From assembly GCF_030268085.1 (NCBI RefSeq), contig NZ_BSDE01000006.1, positions 491-64,490 on the forward strand: a stretch of 64,000 nucleotides of DNA, in the 5' to 3' direction. Shown here one piece after another: positions 1-8,857 of this stretch (within the stretch, counting starts at the first letter, position 1; each line of letters begins with the position of its first letter). The notes beneath the pieces are model-generated. The model searched no databases. It had not been told where the DNA came from and saw only the letters and a program-made list of their open reading frames with translations. This stretch comes from Geothrix limicola (GTDB taxonomy: Bacteria > Acidobacteriota > Holophagae > Holophagales > Holophagaceae). The translations under genes were made by a program, and so were the position numbers.

Positions 1-179
1 TGGCGGGCGATGCGATCAATGCCCTCCTCTGCGGCGCAGGCCACAACCTGAGAAAGATCCTGGCCCGTCTCAGGGTCCTTTTGTACCTGCTGCCGGGGAG
101 GGCCAGTGCCGCTCTCAAGGATTTCCTCGATCAGATTGGCATCCAATCCTTCCCTCAGCCCGCACCTATGCCTGCCTGA
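1..179 (+). mobile_element. 3' end of an IS5-like transposase gene (partial)
   Basis: The reading frame is open from the window edge and stops with TGA at 177-179. The 58 visible residues include GDAINALLCGAGHNLRKIL, which resembles the C-terminus of IS5-family DDE transposases. The DDE catalytic core lies outside the window, so I cannot tell whether the copy is intact. The right end of the element probably lies within about 40 bases of the stop; GGGTTTGTCAGGC near 191 is a possible terminal repeat but cannot be checked without the left end. It sits at the edge of an AT-rich polysaccharide cluster, where IS copies are common. Confidence 0.7.
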
Positions 180-266
180 TTCCTCAACTGGGGTTTGTCA
201 GGCCCGACTAATTCAACCCAGCAGCCGATGACTAAAAACCATCTTAATTAGAGGCTGGCTGTTGCG

Positions 267-288
267 TTCCTTTCGTGCGCGAAAGGAA
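267..288. terminator. Perfect hairpin beyond the polysaccharide operon
   Basis: TTCCTTTCG and CGAAAGGAA form a 9-bp perfect stem around the loop TGCG. It lies just past the stop codon of the last minus-strand gene of the cluster. Neither side has a strong T-run (plus side: a short TTTT about 12 bases away). It may be a weak terminator or an mRNA 3'-end stabiliser. Confidence 0.4.
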
Positions 289-309
289 GCTGAGACTGAA
301 TTTTCGGTT

Positions 310-1170
310 TCATTCGCCTTGAATGATCCTGGCTACATTCTTTTCTATGTTTTCACGCCTTGATGACCCAAATACAATCGCGTCAACACCTTTTGCCTTC
401 ATGGCAAAAGTGAGGCTTTCCTCCGAGCTCAGGGCCCCAGAGGCGAAAATGGACATGGCGATGTTTCTCGATTTCCCAGAGGAGAAAGAATCAAGCACAT
501 CCGCTGGGGATGGGTTCATCCTGAACCCACCGGCATTGAGGTTAGAGCAAAACCAGGGTTCTTTGAGCCCCATCTCATCACATAGAACCTTCACAGCCTC
601 GGGATGATTCATCGTAAAGAATCCTGGAATCACGCCCAACCGATCTGCCACAAAGCTGTGATAGGCCTCGAGTGATTTGGTGTTTCTCAAGCCAAGGAGC
701 AGGTCGAACATGATGTTCAACAAAAAGACCCCGCGAACCTGGAGTCCCTTGCACATCAACAGCTCAACCTCCACCAAGAGCTTCATCAGCCCAGTGAAAT
801 CCCCCACCGCGGAGCGCGCCAGGGCAGACGCCAACCTCAGCTTGGAGACAGGCCCCAGATTAGATAGGACCACATCAACCATGCCGCGCTCTGCCATCGC
901 ATTGGCATACTTGTGGGCATAGGGCAGCGATGGCGTGAAATAGAGCCCTGGAAAGAGGTTGGATCGTTTGATCTCAGCAAAAACGGGATAATAGCGATCG
1001 TGGGTCGTGAACATGAAGTCGCGTACCCCAGCCTCATAGGCCCAGCCAATCACCTCCAGGATCGCATCAGCCTCATCAAACTTGTTGAAGAGCGCTGTGG
1101 CTTTCCCCTGGTCAGAATGATTGACTCCCAGGAATTGATTGTCGCCCAAGATGACGCGCCCATAAGTCAT
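310..1170 (-). CDS. Conserved hypothetical protein of polysaccharide clusters, probably a TIM-barrel enzyme
   Basis: This 286-residue protein has no signal peptide or membrane segment. Its N-terminus contains ILGDNQFLGVNH (residues 7-18), which I recall from uncharacterised proteins encoded beside sugar-modification genes. Further on, alternating hydrophobic strands and helices (VRDFMFTTHDRYY, MVDVVLSNLGP, GVFLLNIMFDLLLG, GVDAIVFGSS) suggest an aldo-keto-reductase or aldolase-like barrel. I cannot assign a reaction. The start overlaps the stop of the upstream oxidoreductase gene by four bases, so the two are probably translationally coupled. It is the last gene of the minus-strand polysaccharide operon in this window. 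Confidence 0.75.
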   Translation of the reverse strand: MTYGRVILGDNQFLGVNHSDQGKATALFNKFDEADAILEVIGWAYEAGVRDFMFTTHDRYYPVFAEIKRSNLFPGLYFTPSLPYAHKYANAMAERGMVDVVLSNLGPVSKLRLASALARSAVGDFTGLMKLLVEVELLMCKGLQVRGVFLLNIMFDLLLGLRNTKSLEAYHSFVADRLGVIPGFFTMNHPEAVKVLCDEMGLKEPWFCSNLNAGGFRMNPSPADVLDSFSSGKSRNIAMSIFASGALSSEESLTFAMKAKGVDAIVFGSSRRENIEKNVARIIQGE

Positions 1171-2198
1171 CGCAGCCCTGCCATTTCAGAAATCGTCTCA
1201 ATCAACTGATCCACGGCCAAGCCATCCGCCAATCGCGCGGGATCCACTTGGCCGCCTCCTCCCTCGACCCTCAAAGGGCGCTTCAGGCAAACGCTGAGAA
1301 AGTCCTCCAGTTGGAGGGTGTATTCCTCACCACGGAGGTAGAAGCTGACCCTCGGCGGAACAATCAGGGCAGCGATTCGCCCACGATCCTCCCCCGTCAG
1401 CCGACTTTTCTCCTTGAAAGAGAAGTGCAGCGCCGAGTTATCGCAGGAGACCTGAGCATATTCAAAATCAATTGAAAAACGGAGGACAGATTTCCGCTTG
1501 CTCGTGTCGCACCAGTCGAGCTTGACTTCACCAGGAACGCCACAGTCGTGCACCCAGTCGAACGCAATTCGGTCATCCGCTCGAGTGGAATGGATATGCC
1601 CCTTCTCTGCCCGCTCGATGGCAGTCACATCTCCAAACAGGAAGCGGCAGAGGTCGATCAGGTGCGGACCATATTCATTCAGGCAACCGCCCCCAGCGGC
1701 AAAATCGCTCCGCCAATTGTTGTCGGGCTTGGTGATCACATTGCCATTCATCTCCGCCTGATAGCGGATCACTGAGCCAAGCTCTCCTGAGTGGACCAAT
1801 TCCCGCAACCTTGAGAAGGTGGCGACATATCTCAGCACAAAGCCAACCTGTGCGTAGACGCCACGCTGCTCCGCCAATTGCATCAGTTCCCGGCTGCGAG
1901 TCACACTCAGTGTGAGCGGTTTCTCGATGAAACAAGGTATGGATCGCTCAAGGGCCATCTTTGCGATGGTGAAATGCGAGGGAGTCGGTGTCGCCACAAT
2001 GACGCCCCTGATTGAATCGCCCCGCGCTTCCAGGGCTTGAGTGACTGAGCCATAAGCCTTGATCCCCATCCGTCGATAGAGGAAACACGTCATTCGGCTG
2101 GCATCGCACACCGCCACGCTGTCAGGTGCAGCTATCTGGCGGGCGATGGTCACATGGGAGAGTCCCATTTTCCCTCCCCCAACCACTAGAATGGCCAC
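1167..2198 (-). CDS. Gfo/Idh/MocA-family sugar oxidoreductase
   Basis: A 343-residue NAD(P)-dependent dehydrogenase. The N-terminus has a Rossmann fold with VVGGGKMG, then GVIVATPTPSHF and the family hallmark EKPL (residues 92-95). A C-terminal alpha/beta domain includes the conserved GGGCLNEYGPHLIDL segment with the catalytic-type HLID. Family members in O-antigen loci oxidise nucleotide-sugar or free-sugar hydroxyls, often as the first step to an amino or keto sugar. The substrate cannot be read from sequence. It is coupled (ATGA overlap) to the downstream unknown gene, suggesting the two act in one modification pathway. Confidence 0.88.
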   Translation of the reverse strand: MAILVVGGGKMGLSHVTIARQIAAPDSVAVCDASRMTCFLYRRMGIKAYGSVTQALEARGDSIRGVIVATPTPSHFTIAKMALERSIPCFIEKPLTLSVTRSRELMQLAEQRGVYAQVGFVLRYVATFSRLRELVHSGELGSVIRYQAEMNGNVITKPDNNWRSDFAAGGGCLNEYGPHLIDLCRFLFGDVTAIERAEKGHIHSTRADDRIAFDWVHDCGVPGEVKLDWCDTSKRKSVLRFSIDFEYAQVSCDNSALHFSFKEKSRLTGEDRGRIAALIVPPRVSFYLRGEEYTLQLEDFLSVCLKRPLRVEGGGGQVDPARLADGLAVDQLIETISEMAGLR

Positions 2199-2241
2199 GA
2201 TTTCACCCCTGAGAAAGAAGTGATCTGAACATAGTGAGTCA

Positions 2242-3375
2242 TCACTTCATCAGCCCGCGCTGCTTCATTTCCGCCAGGGACTGCTCGTAACGGCTCTCCT
2301 TCGGGCCGAGGGACTTCGCCCACGCCACGAATCGCGCAATCCCATCAGCAAAGGAAACCGTCGGGACAAAGCCTAGCCTGTGGTTAATGCGCCCGAGATC
2401 CGCGAAGTTGTGCCGGATGTCGCCCAACCGGAAGTTACCGCTCACCCTCACCGGCACTTCCCGGCCGAAGCATTCCATCAGCTTGCCCGCCACCGTCTGC
2501 ACATCGGTTGGCATCCCCGAGCCGACGTTGTAGATGCCGTGGCCTGCATTCGGATGGGCGATGGCCAGCATCGTGGCCTGCACCACATCATCAATGAAAA
2601 CGAAGTCCCGGCTCTCCAAGCCATCCTCGAAGATGTTGATCGCCTTCCCGTTCATGATCAGGTTTGAGAAGATCGAAAGGATCCCGGTGTAGGGGTTCAC
2701 CAGGGACTGCCCCGGCCCGTAAACATTCTGGTACCGAAGCGCCACCGGCTCGATGCCCAGCAACGGGCAGACCGTCATCACCAACTGCTCCTGCACCTGC
2801 TTCGTGATGCCGTAAACCGAGGAGGGGTGGATTTTCGAGTCTTCATCCGTAGCTACCAGGCGCAACGGTCCGCGGGTGTCGGGATCCAACACCTCGAACA
2901 CCCCGGCTTCCAGGTCCGCCTGACTACGGTGCTTAGGGTAGACTGCCGAACCATCCGAGCGCAGGTACTTACCTTCGCCGTAAATCGAACGGGAGGAGGC
3001 AATAACCATGCGCTTCACGTCGTGCTTCAGGTTGCCCAGCAGGTCCAGCAGCAGTCCCGTGGCGCCGATATTGGCCGACACGTAGCGATCCACTTCGTAC
3101 ATGGATTGTCCAGTGCCCGTCTCGGCGGCGTAGTGTACGACCACGTCCTGCCCTGGCAGGACTTTGAGGAGATCTTCCTTGACCTCAACCGATCCCCGGA
3201 CGAAGCTCACCTTGCCCTTGATGGACTGATACAGCACCGAGGTTTCAGGATCAGCGGAATGCACCTGCTCGGAGAGGTTGTCCAACACAGTGATGGTGTG
3301 GCCCTCCCGGTGCAAACTCTGCACCAGGTTGCTCCCAATGAACCCAGCCCCCCCCGTGATCAGCACCCGTTTCAT
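2242..3375 (-). CDS. NAD-dependent epimerase/dehydratase, possibly dTDP-L-rhamnose 4-epimerase
   Basis: An extended short-chain dehydrogenase of 377 residues. I chose ATG at 3375 because AGGAG lies 7 bases upstream; a start 18 bases further out has no such site. The protein begins MKRVLITGGAGFIGSN (NAD-binding GxxGxxG) and has the catalytic YGITK (YxxxK) and SSRSIYG. A 40-residue insertion between the Ser and Tyr regions (around QADLEAGVFEV) resembles WbiB/Tll-type dTDP-L-rhamnose 4-epimerases, which would fit the rfbABCD genes in the same locus. That specificity is a guess; the superfamily is certain. Confidence 0.85.
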   Translation of the reverse strand: MKRVLITGGAGFIGSNLVQSLHREGHTITVLDNLSEQVHSADPETSVLYQSIKGKVSFVRGSVEVKEDLLKVLPGQDVVVHYAAETGTGQSMYEVDRYVSANIGATGLLLDLLGNLKHDVKRMVIASSRSIYGEGKYLRSDGSAVYPKHRSQADLEAGVFEVLDPDTRGPLRLVATDEDSKIHPSSVYGITKQVQEQLVMTVCPLLGIEPVALRYQNVYGPGQSLVNPYTGILSIFSNLIMNGKAINIFEDGLESRDFVFIDDVVQATMLAIAHPNAGHGIYNVGSGMPTDVQTVAGKLMECFGREVPVRVSGNFRLGDIRHNFADLGRINHRLGFVPTVSFADGIARFVAWAKSLGPKESRYEQSLAEMKQRGLMK

Positions 3376-3431
3376 GCCTGTTCTCCTATGCATTAAGCAG
3401 ACTTTAATTATGTTAAAATAAAGCGATTACC

Positions 3432-4445
3432 TCATGACCTGATGGGTTCTTCCCCCAACAACTCTGACATGAATTCGGCCACCGTGCGCGCCTCACCAGT
3501 CCGGTTGTGACCGAGCAGTGGAACGATATCAGAGGCCAACTTGGCCAGATCTCCATGCAAAGGGAAGTGGAGCGCCTCTCCTTCACGAAAAGAGGGGTGC
3601 TCCAACACGTGGGGATTGTTGGTCACGAGGGACGCTCCCGCACTGCGGGCCTCGAAACAGCGAATCGTCAGGCCTGTCTGCAAGGGGTGCGCATAATCGA
3701 CGGTACACCTCGACTCGAGCAATATCTGGAAGAAATCGTTATAGGCTAGCGGCTTAAAATGGATGTCCTTCCAATACTTCCGATACAGAGCCGGATGGCG
3801 GAAGAAACTCAGAAGGAATGAGAAGGCATTCGGCTCGAAAATATAGATGAATCGTGACCGATCCCTCAGAGCTGTCAGCACTCGATCAGTATAGACCAGA
3901 CGCTGGGAATGGTTTTTCATGATCGCACTGATGTCGTACCGCTTCGACACAGGATCTCTCGGGACCGGGAACGCACTGAAGAGATGAACGAGAGGCAGCC
4001 CGTGATGGGCCGCATCCACGGGATCGAAGGTGGTGAACCGATCCACCTCATGCATCCAATCCAGGGGCGATGGATTGAAGGAGAAGGAGTCGAAGTTGTA
4101 GCCGACCACCCGGCGGCTGATCGTGCGCAGGAAGGCAACCATGTCGCAACCAACCCCACGACCTTTGACGATGAGGATCAGATCAAAGGCTTCCCTCGCC
4201 ACCCCATACTTCCGCTTGTACCCCCTCAGTGTAAGCCAGCGAAGCAAAGTGAGGAGCCTCAACTTCCCGAGGATTTTTCCAAAGATGTTCGTGGGGAACT
4301 CGTCATTTTCGATGACGACGTCCATGCCACGCCGTTCGAGTTCCTGCCCCAAGACCTTCCCGAACCCGTAGAACCCCACTGGCAATATCAGCAGGCAGGC
4401 TGGGCGCCCCATATTGAAATCGTAGGAGGTGCGTGGGTCAGCCAT
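3432..4445 (-). CDS. Glycosyltransferase-like protein, divergent member of a three-gene family
   Basis: A 337-residue cytosolic protein with a GT-B-like layout. Its C-terminal part contains VDYAHPLQTGLTIRCFEA followed by AGASLVTNN, the same nucleotide-sugar-site-like pattern found in the genes at 4438-5436 and 6010-6966. It resembles CgeB/group-1-like transferases. It is much more diverged from those two than they are from each other. The start overlaps the upstream gene by 8 bases, which suggests translational coupling. It probably adds one residue of the surface polysaccharide repeat; donor and acceptor are unknown. Confidence 0.65.
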   Translation of the reverse strand: MADPRTSYDFNMGRPACLLILPVGFYGFGKVLGQELERRGMDVVIENDEFPTNIFGKILGKLRLLTLLRWLTLRGYKRKYGVAREAFDLILIVKGRGVGCDMVAFLRTISRRVVGYNFDSFSFNPSPLDWMHEVDRFTTFDPVDAAHHGLPLVHLFSAFPVPRDPVSKRYDISAIMKNHSQRLVYTDRVLTALRDRSRFIYIFEPNAFSFLLSFFRHPALYRKYWKDIHFKPLAYNDFFQILLESRCTVDYAHPLQTGLTIRCFEARSAGASLVTNNPHVLEHPSFREGEALHFPLHGDLAKLASDIVPLLGHNRTGEARTVAEFMSELLGEEPIRS

Positions 4446-5436
4446 GCTGAGTGCTCGTCAGCTCAGCCTCCGCTCCCGGGCCCAACAGTCGGCGAGTGAA
4501 GGTTTGCACATGGAATTCCTCAAATCTCCGTTCCGGTTCGGCAATCGGTGTCTCAAGGAAAGCTCTGACGCCCTGAAAGTCGAAGCCCTCAAAGCAGTGG
4601 AAGCGATCCGGTGAGTAGAACCAGTCCGTTTCAACCCGCTTGTTGTTGGTGATGATCTTCTTCCCGGCGCAGAGATTTTCGATAGTGCGCATCGTGTAGC
4701 CAGACTGCTGGTGATTGGCATAATCGAAGACAGCAAGAGAGTCTTCGGTCATTCGGGCGAACAACTGAGGCGATATCGTTCGGAAATGTAGTCCCTTGGG
4801 GCGGATGCCCGCCATCAGCAGCCTCCACAAAACCACGGGGCTCACCACGAGGTAGCGGTCAAACTGAATGCCATGATTATCACAATATCCGGCGAATGCC
4901 TGGACGGCCTCATAGCGCTTGAGATTGACGATGTTGCCGACCATGGAAACCGTGAAGGGACGCGCACGGTCATGCCTCGCGGCCTGAATGGGCCTCACGC
5001 AGAACAGGGGCAGATAGCCAAAGCCGTGGCGCTGCGCGTCGTCGTAGTCAAAGGTTAGAACCCGATCGAAGTGAGGGGTGTGCGCCAGGTAGTCATGGTT
5101 GTCCAGGGAATCCCAATTGTAGAGAGTAAACACAGCCTGCGGTTGGGTCTGTCGCAGCCTAGCCAGGTTCTCCAACGAGATTTGATGGGCCTGGAGGAAG
5201 ACCACGTGGTCATACCTCAGAGCTGAGGCGCGATCGATGGCGGCCCGATGGTGGCGATCAAGATAGGCCTGGTAACGCTTTGCAGCGACAGTCTTGAAGA
5301 TCTTGAAAGCCAATGTTCGGGGTTGAATATCCACATTGGTGACATCGAAGCCGGCCAACCTTATTTCATCGAGAATGGCGCGAGTATAGTGATGATAATC
5401 CAAGCCTATAAAAAGAACAGATTTCCGAGAATCCAT
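4438..5436 (-). CDS. Glycosyltransferase-like protein, paralogue B
   Basis: A 332-residue protein clearly paralogous to the gene at 6010-6966 along its whole length. Shared blocks are IGLDYHHYT / IGLNYHNYT, the DIQP motif, HQISLENL / HQMSIENL, LYNWD, YLPLFC, and the C-terminal FDYANHQQSGYTMRTIENLCAG ending in IITNN. The C-terminal pattern fits the donor-binding half of GT-B enzymes. No membrane segment is seen. The preceding gene in transcription order is a decayed acyltransferase, so this gene belongs to the second copy of a duplicated acyltransferase-glycosyltransferase pair. Confidence 0.7.
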   Translation of the reverse strand: MDSRKSVLFIGLDYHHYTRAILDEIRLAGFDVTNVDIQPRTLAFKIFKTVAAKRYQAYLDRHHRAAIDRASALRYDHVVFLQAHQISLENLARLRQTQPQAVFTLYNWDSLDNHDYLAHTPHFDRVLTFDYDDAQRHGFGYLPLFCVRPIQAARHDRARPFTVSMVGNIVNLKRYEAVQAFAGYCDNHGIQFDRYLVVSPVVLWRLLMAGIRPKGLHFRTISPQLFARMTEDSLAVFDYANHQQSGYTMRTIENLCAGKKIITNNKRVETDWFYSPDRFHCFEGFDFQGVRAFLETPIAEPERRFEEFHVQTFTRRLLGPGAEAELTSTQHG

Positions 5437-5486
5437 AAATCACTCCGCACCCATAGCTATTAATTAGCCCCTAACGAATGATGTCG

Positions 5487-5960
5487 TTAATCAAACCAGT
5501 TTCCATCGGGTCGAATTGATTCCCATGTCTTCGCTTCACTATCGTATCGCCTTATCACCCTTGCTTGTGCTTCAACGACCACACAGCAATCAGGAATGTC
5601 GTTAATCATAACAGAATTAGCTTCAATGGCACAATTTCGATCAACGGTCGCTCCATAACGCAAATGTTGTGATCCAGCCAATTACCCGGGCCAATAGTAA
5701 CAGGCTCTTTTCAAGAATTGGTTGTAGTGTGATTGGGACGTCGATATTGCGATAGTCATGTCGGTTGTCGGGAGGGGGGTATAGACCCCATTTGCCGTCA
5801 AAACATGTTCCTCAAGGATAATTCAACCAGTGGCATAGATGTGGTTGAATCGCCCAATTCGGCAACCTTTTCCGATCACCAAGAACAATTCCGCCTCGAG
5901 GGCAGTTCTGTGCCTCAATGGTCCTCCAGGGTGCGGTAGTGCTCCCCGAAATTGTTGGAC
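5487..5960 (-). pseudogene. Decayed hexapeptide acyltransferase, remnant of a duplicated gene
   Basis: Translated in shifting minus-strand frames, this stretch matches the intact acyltransferase at 6996-7604 in the same order. IGKGCRIGRFNHIYAT (about 5833-5880) matches IGEGSCLGRFNHIYAT. HVLTANGVY matches HVLTANNVY, NWLDHNIC matches SWLGHNVC, and ANSVMINDIPD...RRYDSE...SIRPDG (5487-5640) matches the C-terminus. Stops and at least two frameshifts separate the blocks. Similarity fades near 5960, so the upstream limit is approximate. This fills most of the 573-base gap between the two glycosyltransferase genes. Confidence 0.85.
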
Positions 5961-6009
5961 AAGTTTAGAGGGGCACTACGCCTGACCATTCAGCAATTTG
6001 CAAGAGGAT

Positions 6010-6966
6010 TCAAGCACCCATTAAGCGTCGCGTAAATTGATCAATGTGGAAGGATTCAAACACCTCATCGGGGTTCTTTAACGGCACCTTCAGGAATTCG
6101 TCTACCCCAGTAAAATCAAGATCCTTGAAGACGTGGATTCTATCTTCAGAGAAAAAAGGTTCGTCGCGGATACCAGAGTTGTTTGTAATAATTTTTCTTC
6201 CCGCACATAGGTTCTCAATCGTCCGCATGGTATACCCCGACTGACGGTGATTCGCAAAATCGAAGGCAGCTGAAGCTCCCTCGATCAACTCGACGAACTT
6301 TGGCATGGAGATCGAAAATAAGGAAACGTCGTACGGGAGATGGCCATTCTTGAGCAATTGCGTAAAACCGTGCGTACTTGCCACCATGAACGCATGGAAT
6401 GGAATGGCCTTCTGACTGCAATATCGTTGAAATCGCTTGATGGCTTCGTACCGAATTGGGTTCACGATATTCCCAACCGTATAGACGGCCTTCCCACTCC
6501 TGTCGCGCCGCCGTACTCCCTGAAAATCTCGTAGACAAAACAGAGGTAGATAGTGAACACCGAGTGCATTAGCATCTGCTGGATCGAAAGTGTAAATCCG
6601 GTCAAAATATGACATGAACGGTCGATAATCATGGTTGCTAACGGCATCCCAGTTATAGAGAACGAATTCCGATGAGGGATATAATCTTTTCATGGCCTCC
6701 AGGTTCTCGATCGACATCTGGTGCACTTGGATAAACAGCACCATGTCAGTATGTCGATCCTTTTCGCGCTCAAGAATCCCTTTGTGATACAGATCGAGCG
6801 CGGCCTGGTACTTCCACGGGAAGAATTTCCTCATCACCTTTAGTGCGGGCTTACCAGGTTGAATATCGTAAAAACGAACCTCGTGGCCCTGGCGCTCCAA
6901 CTCCCTCACAACCTCCTGAGTGTAGTTGTGATAATTCAGGCCAATTAACAGGATCTTTTTCCTCAT
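6010..6966 (-). CDS. Glycosyltransferase-like protein, paralogue A
   Basis: A 318-residue cytosolic protein, paralogous to the gene at 4438-5436. Its C-terminal half has FDFANHRQSGYTMRTIENLCAG then KIITNN and, after about ten residues, FFSEDRIHVF, a pattern expected of the donor-sugar lobe of GT-B transferases (CgeB/group-1-like). The N-terminal half begins KKILLIGLNYHNYT with a Rossmann-type strand. It lies 29 bases after the intact acyltransferase gene at 6996-7604 and is probably expressed from the same message. Substrates are unknown. Confidence 0.7.
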   Translation of the reverse strand: MRKKILLIGLNYHNYTQEVVRELERQGHEVRFYDIQPGKPALKVMRKFFPWKYQAALDLYHKGILEREKDRHTDMVLFIQVHQMSIENLEAMKRLYPSSEFVLYNWDAVSNHDYRPFMSYFDRIYTFDPADANALGVHYLPLFCLRDFQGVRRRDRSGKAVYTVGNIVNPIRYEAIKRFQRYCSQKAIPFHAFMVASTHGFTQLLKNGHLPYDVSLFSISMPKFVELIEGASAAFDFANHRQSGYTMRTIENLCAGRKIITNNSGIRDEPFFSEDRIHVFKDLDFTGVDEFLKVPLKNPDEVFESFHIDQFTRRLMGA

Positions 6967-6995
6967 TTATAGCCCCTTAACACTTAGATCCAGAA

Positions 6996-7604
6996 TCACA
7001 GAGACTCCACCAGGAAGGTCCCATCCGGAGAGGTTTTTCTCCATTGTTCTGACTCAGTATCGTATCGTCGGATGATGATGGCCGGTACCCCCACAGCTAC
7101 GGAGTAGTCCGGAATATCTCGAGTAACAACAGAGTTCGCGCCAACCACACAATTCCGGCCAATCTTGGCACCAAGCACGCAGACATTGTGTCCAAGCCAG
7201 CTCCCAGCACCGATCTCCACAGTGCGGTTCTGAGTCACAGCCTGTTTGAGGATCGGCTGCGATGGATCTCGGAACCCATGTAGGTTGTCCGAGATATAGA
7301 CATTGTTTGCCGTCAGGACATGCGAGCCGAGAACCACCCGGTGTGTCGCGTAGATGTGGTTGAAACGCCCCAGACATGACCCCTCACCAATCTCTAACAG
7401 GCAATCGGACATTCCAGTCAGAGGCAGGGCCGCCAGAAATGTCTTGTAGGCGATGAAAACCCCATCTCCCAAGATGATATGCTCTGCCCCTTCGACTCCC
7501 GCTGGGAAGAGGATGGATACCTTGCGACCGAATCTTCGGAACCGACGCGCGAACAGGATTCGGAATATCCGCACATAAATAGATCCTGGAAACCGAAACA
7601 TCAT
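6996..7604 (-). CDS. Left-handed beta-helix acyltransferase (O-acetyltransferase type)
   Basis: A 202-residue protein with hexapeptide repeats from about residue 70 (IGEGSCLGRFNHI, VEIGAGSWLGHNVCVLGAKIGRNCVVGANSVVTRDIPDYSVAVGVPA). The final GVPAIIIRRYD is typical of WcaF/NodL-like sugar O-acetyltransferases, and His-type catalysis is expected from LHGF. It probably acetylates a sugar of the surface polysaccharide, using acetyl-CoA. The start overlaps the Wzy-like gene by four bases (7601-7604), so it is translationally coupled. A decayed homologue lies downstream at 5487-5960. Confidence 0.85.
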   Translation of the reverse strand: MMFRFPGSIYVRIFRILFARRFRRFGRKVSILFPAGVEGAEHIILGDGVFIAYKTFLAALPLTGMSDCLLEIGEGSCLGRFNHIYATHRVVLGSHVLTANNVYISDNLHGFRDPSQPILKQAVTQNRTVEIGAGSWLGHNVCVLGAKIGRNCVVGANSVVTRDIPDYSVAVGVPAIIIRRYDTESEQWRKTSPDGTFLVESL

Positions 7605-8857
7605 GGGCGAGCCTCCAACAGAGATGTCTGATTTCCAGTTCCTGTTTGTTTCTCACCGATCAGGAAAGCGCTGAAGAGGATAAACGTGAAAAATGGAGTC
7701 ACGACCAGGGCCTCTCCGAACAATGAGAGAACCAGCCAGCAACCAATCAAAAACCTATGAGGAAGGACCTTTTGGCGGAAGAACCCGATCAGAAACGGCA
7801 GTGAGAGCGGAATCCCGAGCGCATAGAGAATCTGGACTAAGCCATTTGAACTTGGGCGATCTAGAAGTTTGTTAGCATCTAATAGTGTACCTTCGAATCC
7901 CAATCGACCTGAAGCTTCCAGATATCTGCTGGTTTCGAACCCGATTCCCATCCAAGGGTGCTCCATGGCGATCCGCAGCCCGGTATACAGGTCGTATTCC
8001 CGCGACCAGGAGGATCCCTGAGCAGCGCCGAATAATTTTTCCATCACATTCGCGTAAGCGAAGAATACCATCGGGGGCCCCGCCACCAGTAGTGCCGCAA
8101 GCACCACCATCCTTCTACGGATGCTTCCTTGGGAGATCAGTCTCACTCCGATAAATGCAAATTGCAGAAGACAGATGAGAATCCCTGTAGTGGATTGAGT
8201 CAATAAGACCGAGACGCTGGCAAGGATGGCCAATCGGTTCTGGCGAAACCGAAATAACGCTAGGTAGAGTAATAAATTAAGATAGATCTGATAGACACCA
8301 GGCTCATAGAAAAACCCGTCCGGCCGGATTAATCCCGATAGTCCCTCAATGGTGATGTGATAATTAAAAATGCCCAAAAAGGTCAGATAATTTTGCTCAC
8401 CAATCGTGATCGGTATAAACAGAAAACCCAGTGTATGGGCCAACAATACGGTGAGTAAGGCTTGCCACGCCATGGGGACCAGCAACACTCGAAGATCCCG
8501 CTGTAGTGTTCCAGATGCTGTACCTGCATACACTTGCAGGACCACCATGGCAGCGAAGTAGTTACCGCATCGCCCCACCAGAGAAGCCAGGCTGAAGGAT
8601 CCCGGCCTCACCAGGGTTTCGAGAATCAATAGCCCGATAACGAGATACAGATTCCGCATTTGAAGCCAGGACGGCAGAGTCCAGCGGCACAAATGGAGTC
8701 CCACGAGGGAAATCAGCAGCACGACCGGGCCTAGGGGAATGATTTGCATTCCACCGCTGCTCAGAATTGTCAGAAGCAGAAGCCCACGCCGCATCAGTAG
8801 GCCTGCGCCCGGTCTTTCCTTCCGGGCTCTGAGCGTCCCAAGCGAGGGGTTCTTCAC
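7601..8857 (-). CDS. O-antigen/polysaccharide polymerase (Wzy-like)
   Basis: A 418-residue integral membrane protein with about ten hydrophobic helices. A large loop contains RPDGFFYEPGVYQIY, followed by LTQSTTG, then a second loop with GIGFE, a layout typical of Wzy polymerases and O-antigen ligases. In a locus that also has a Wzx-like flippase and a Wzz-like chain-length protein, polymerase is the more likely role: joining lipid-linked repeat units at the periplasmic face of the inner membrane. It has four-base ATGA overlaps with both neighbouring genes. Confidence 0.8.
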   Translation of the reverse strand: MKNPSLGTLRARKERPGAGLLMRRGLLLLTILSSGGMQIIPLGPVVLLISLVGLHLCRWTLPSWLQMRNLYLVIGLLILETLVRPGSFSLASLVGRCGNYFAAMVVLQVYAGTASGTLQRDLRVLLVPMAWQALLTVLLAHTLGFLFIPITIGEQNYLTFLGIFNYHITIEGLSGLIRPDGFFYEPGVYQIYLNLLLYLALFRFRQNRLAILASVSVLLTQSTTGILICLLQFAFIGVRLISQGSIRRRMVVLAALLVAGPPMVFFAYANVMEKLFGAAQGSSWSREYDLYTGLRIAMEHPWMGIGFETSRYLEASGRLGFEGTLLDANKLLDRPSSNGLVQILYALGIPLSLPFLIGFFRQKVLPHRFLIGCWLVLSLFGEALVVTPFFTFILFSAFLIGEKQTGTGNQTSLLEARP

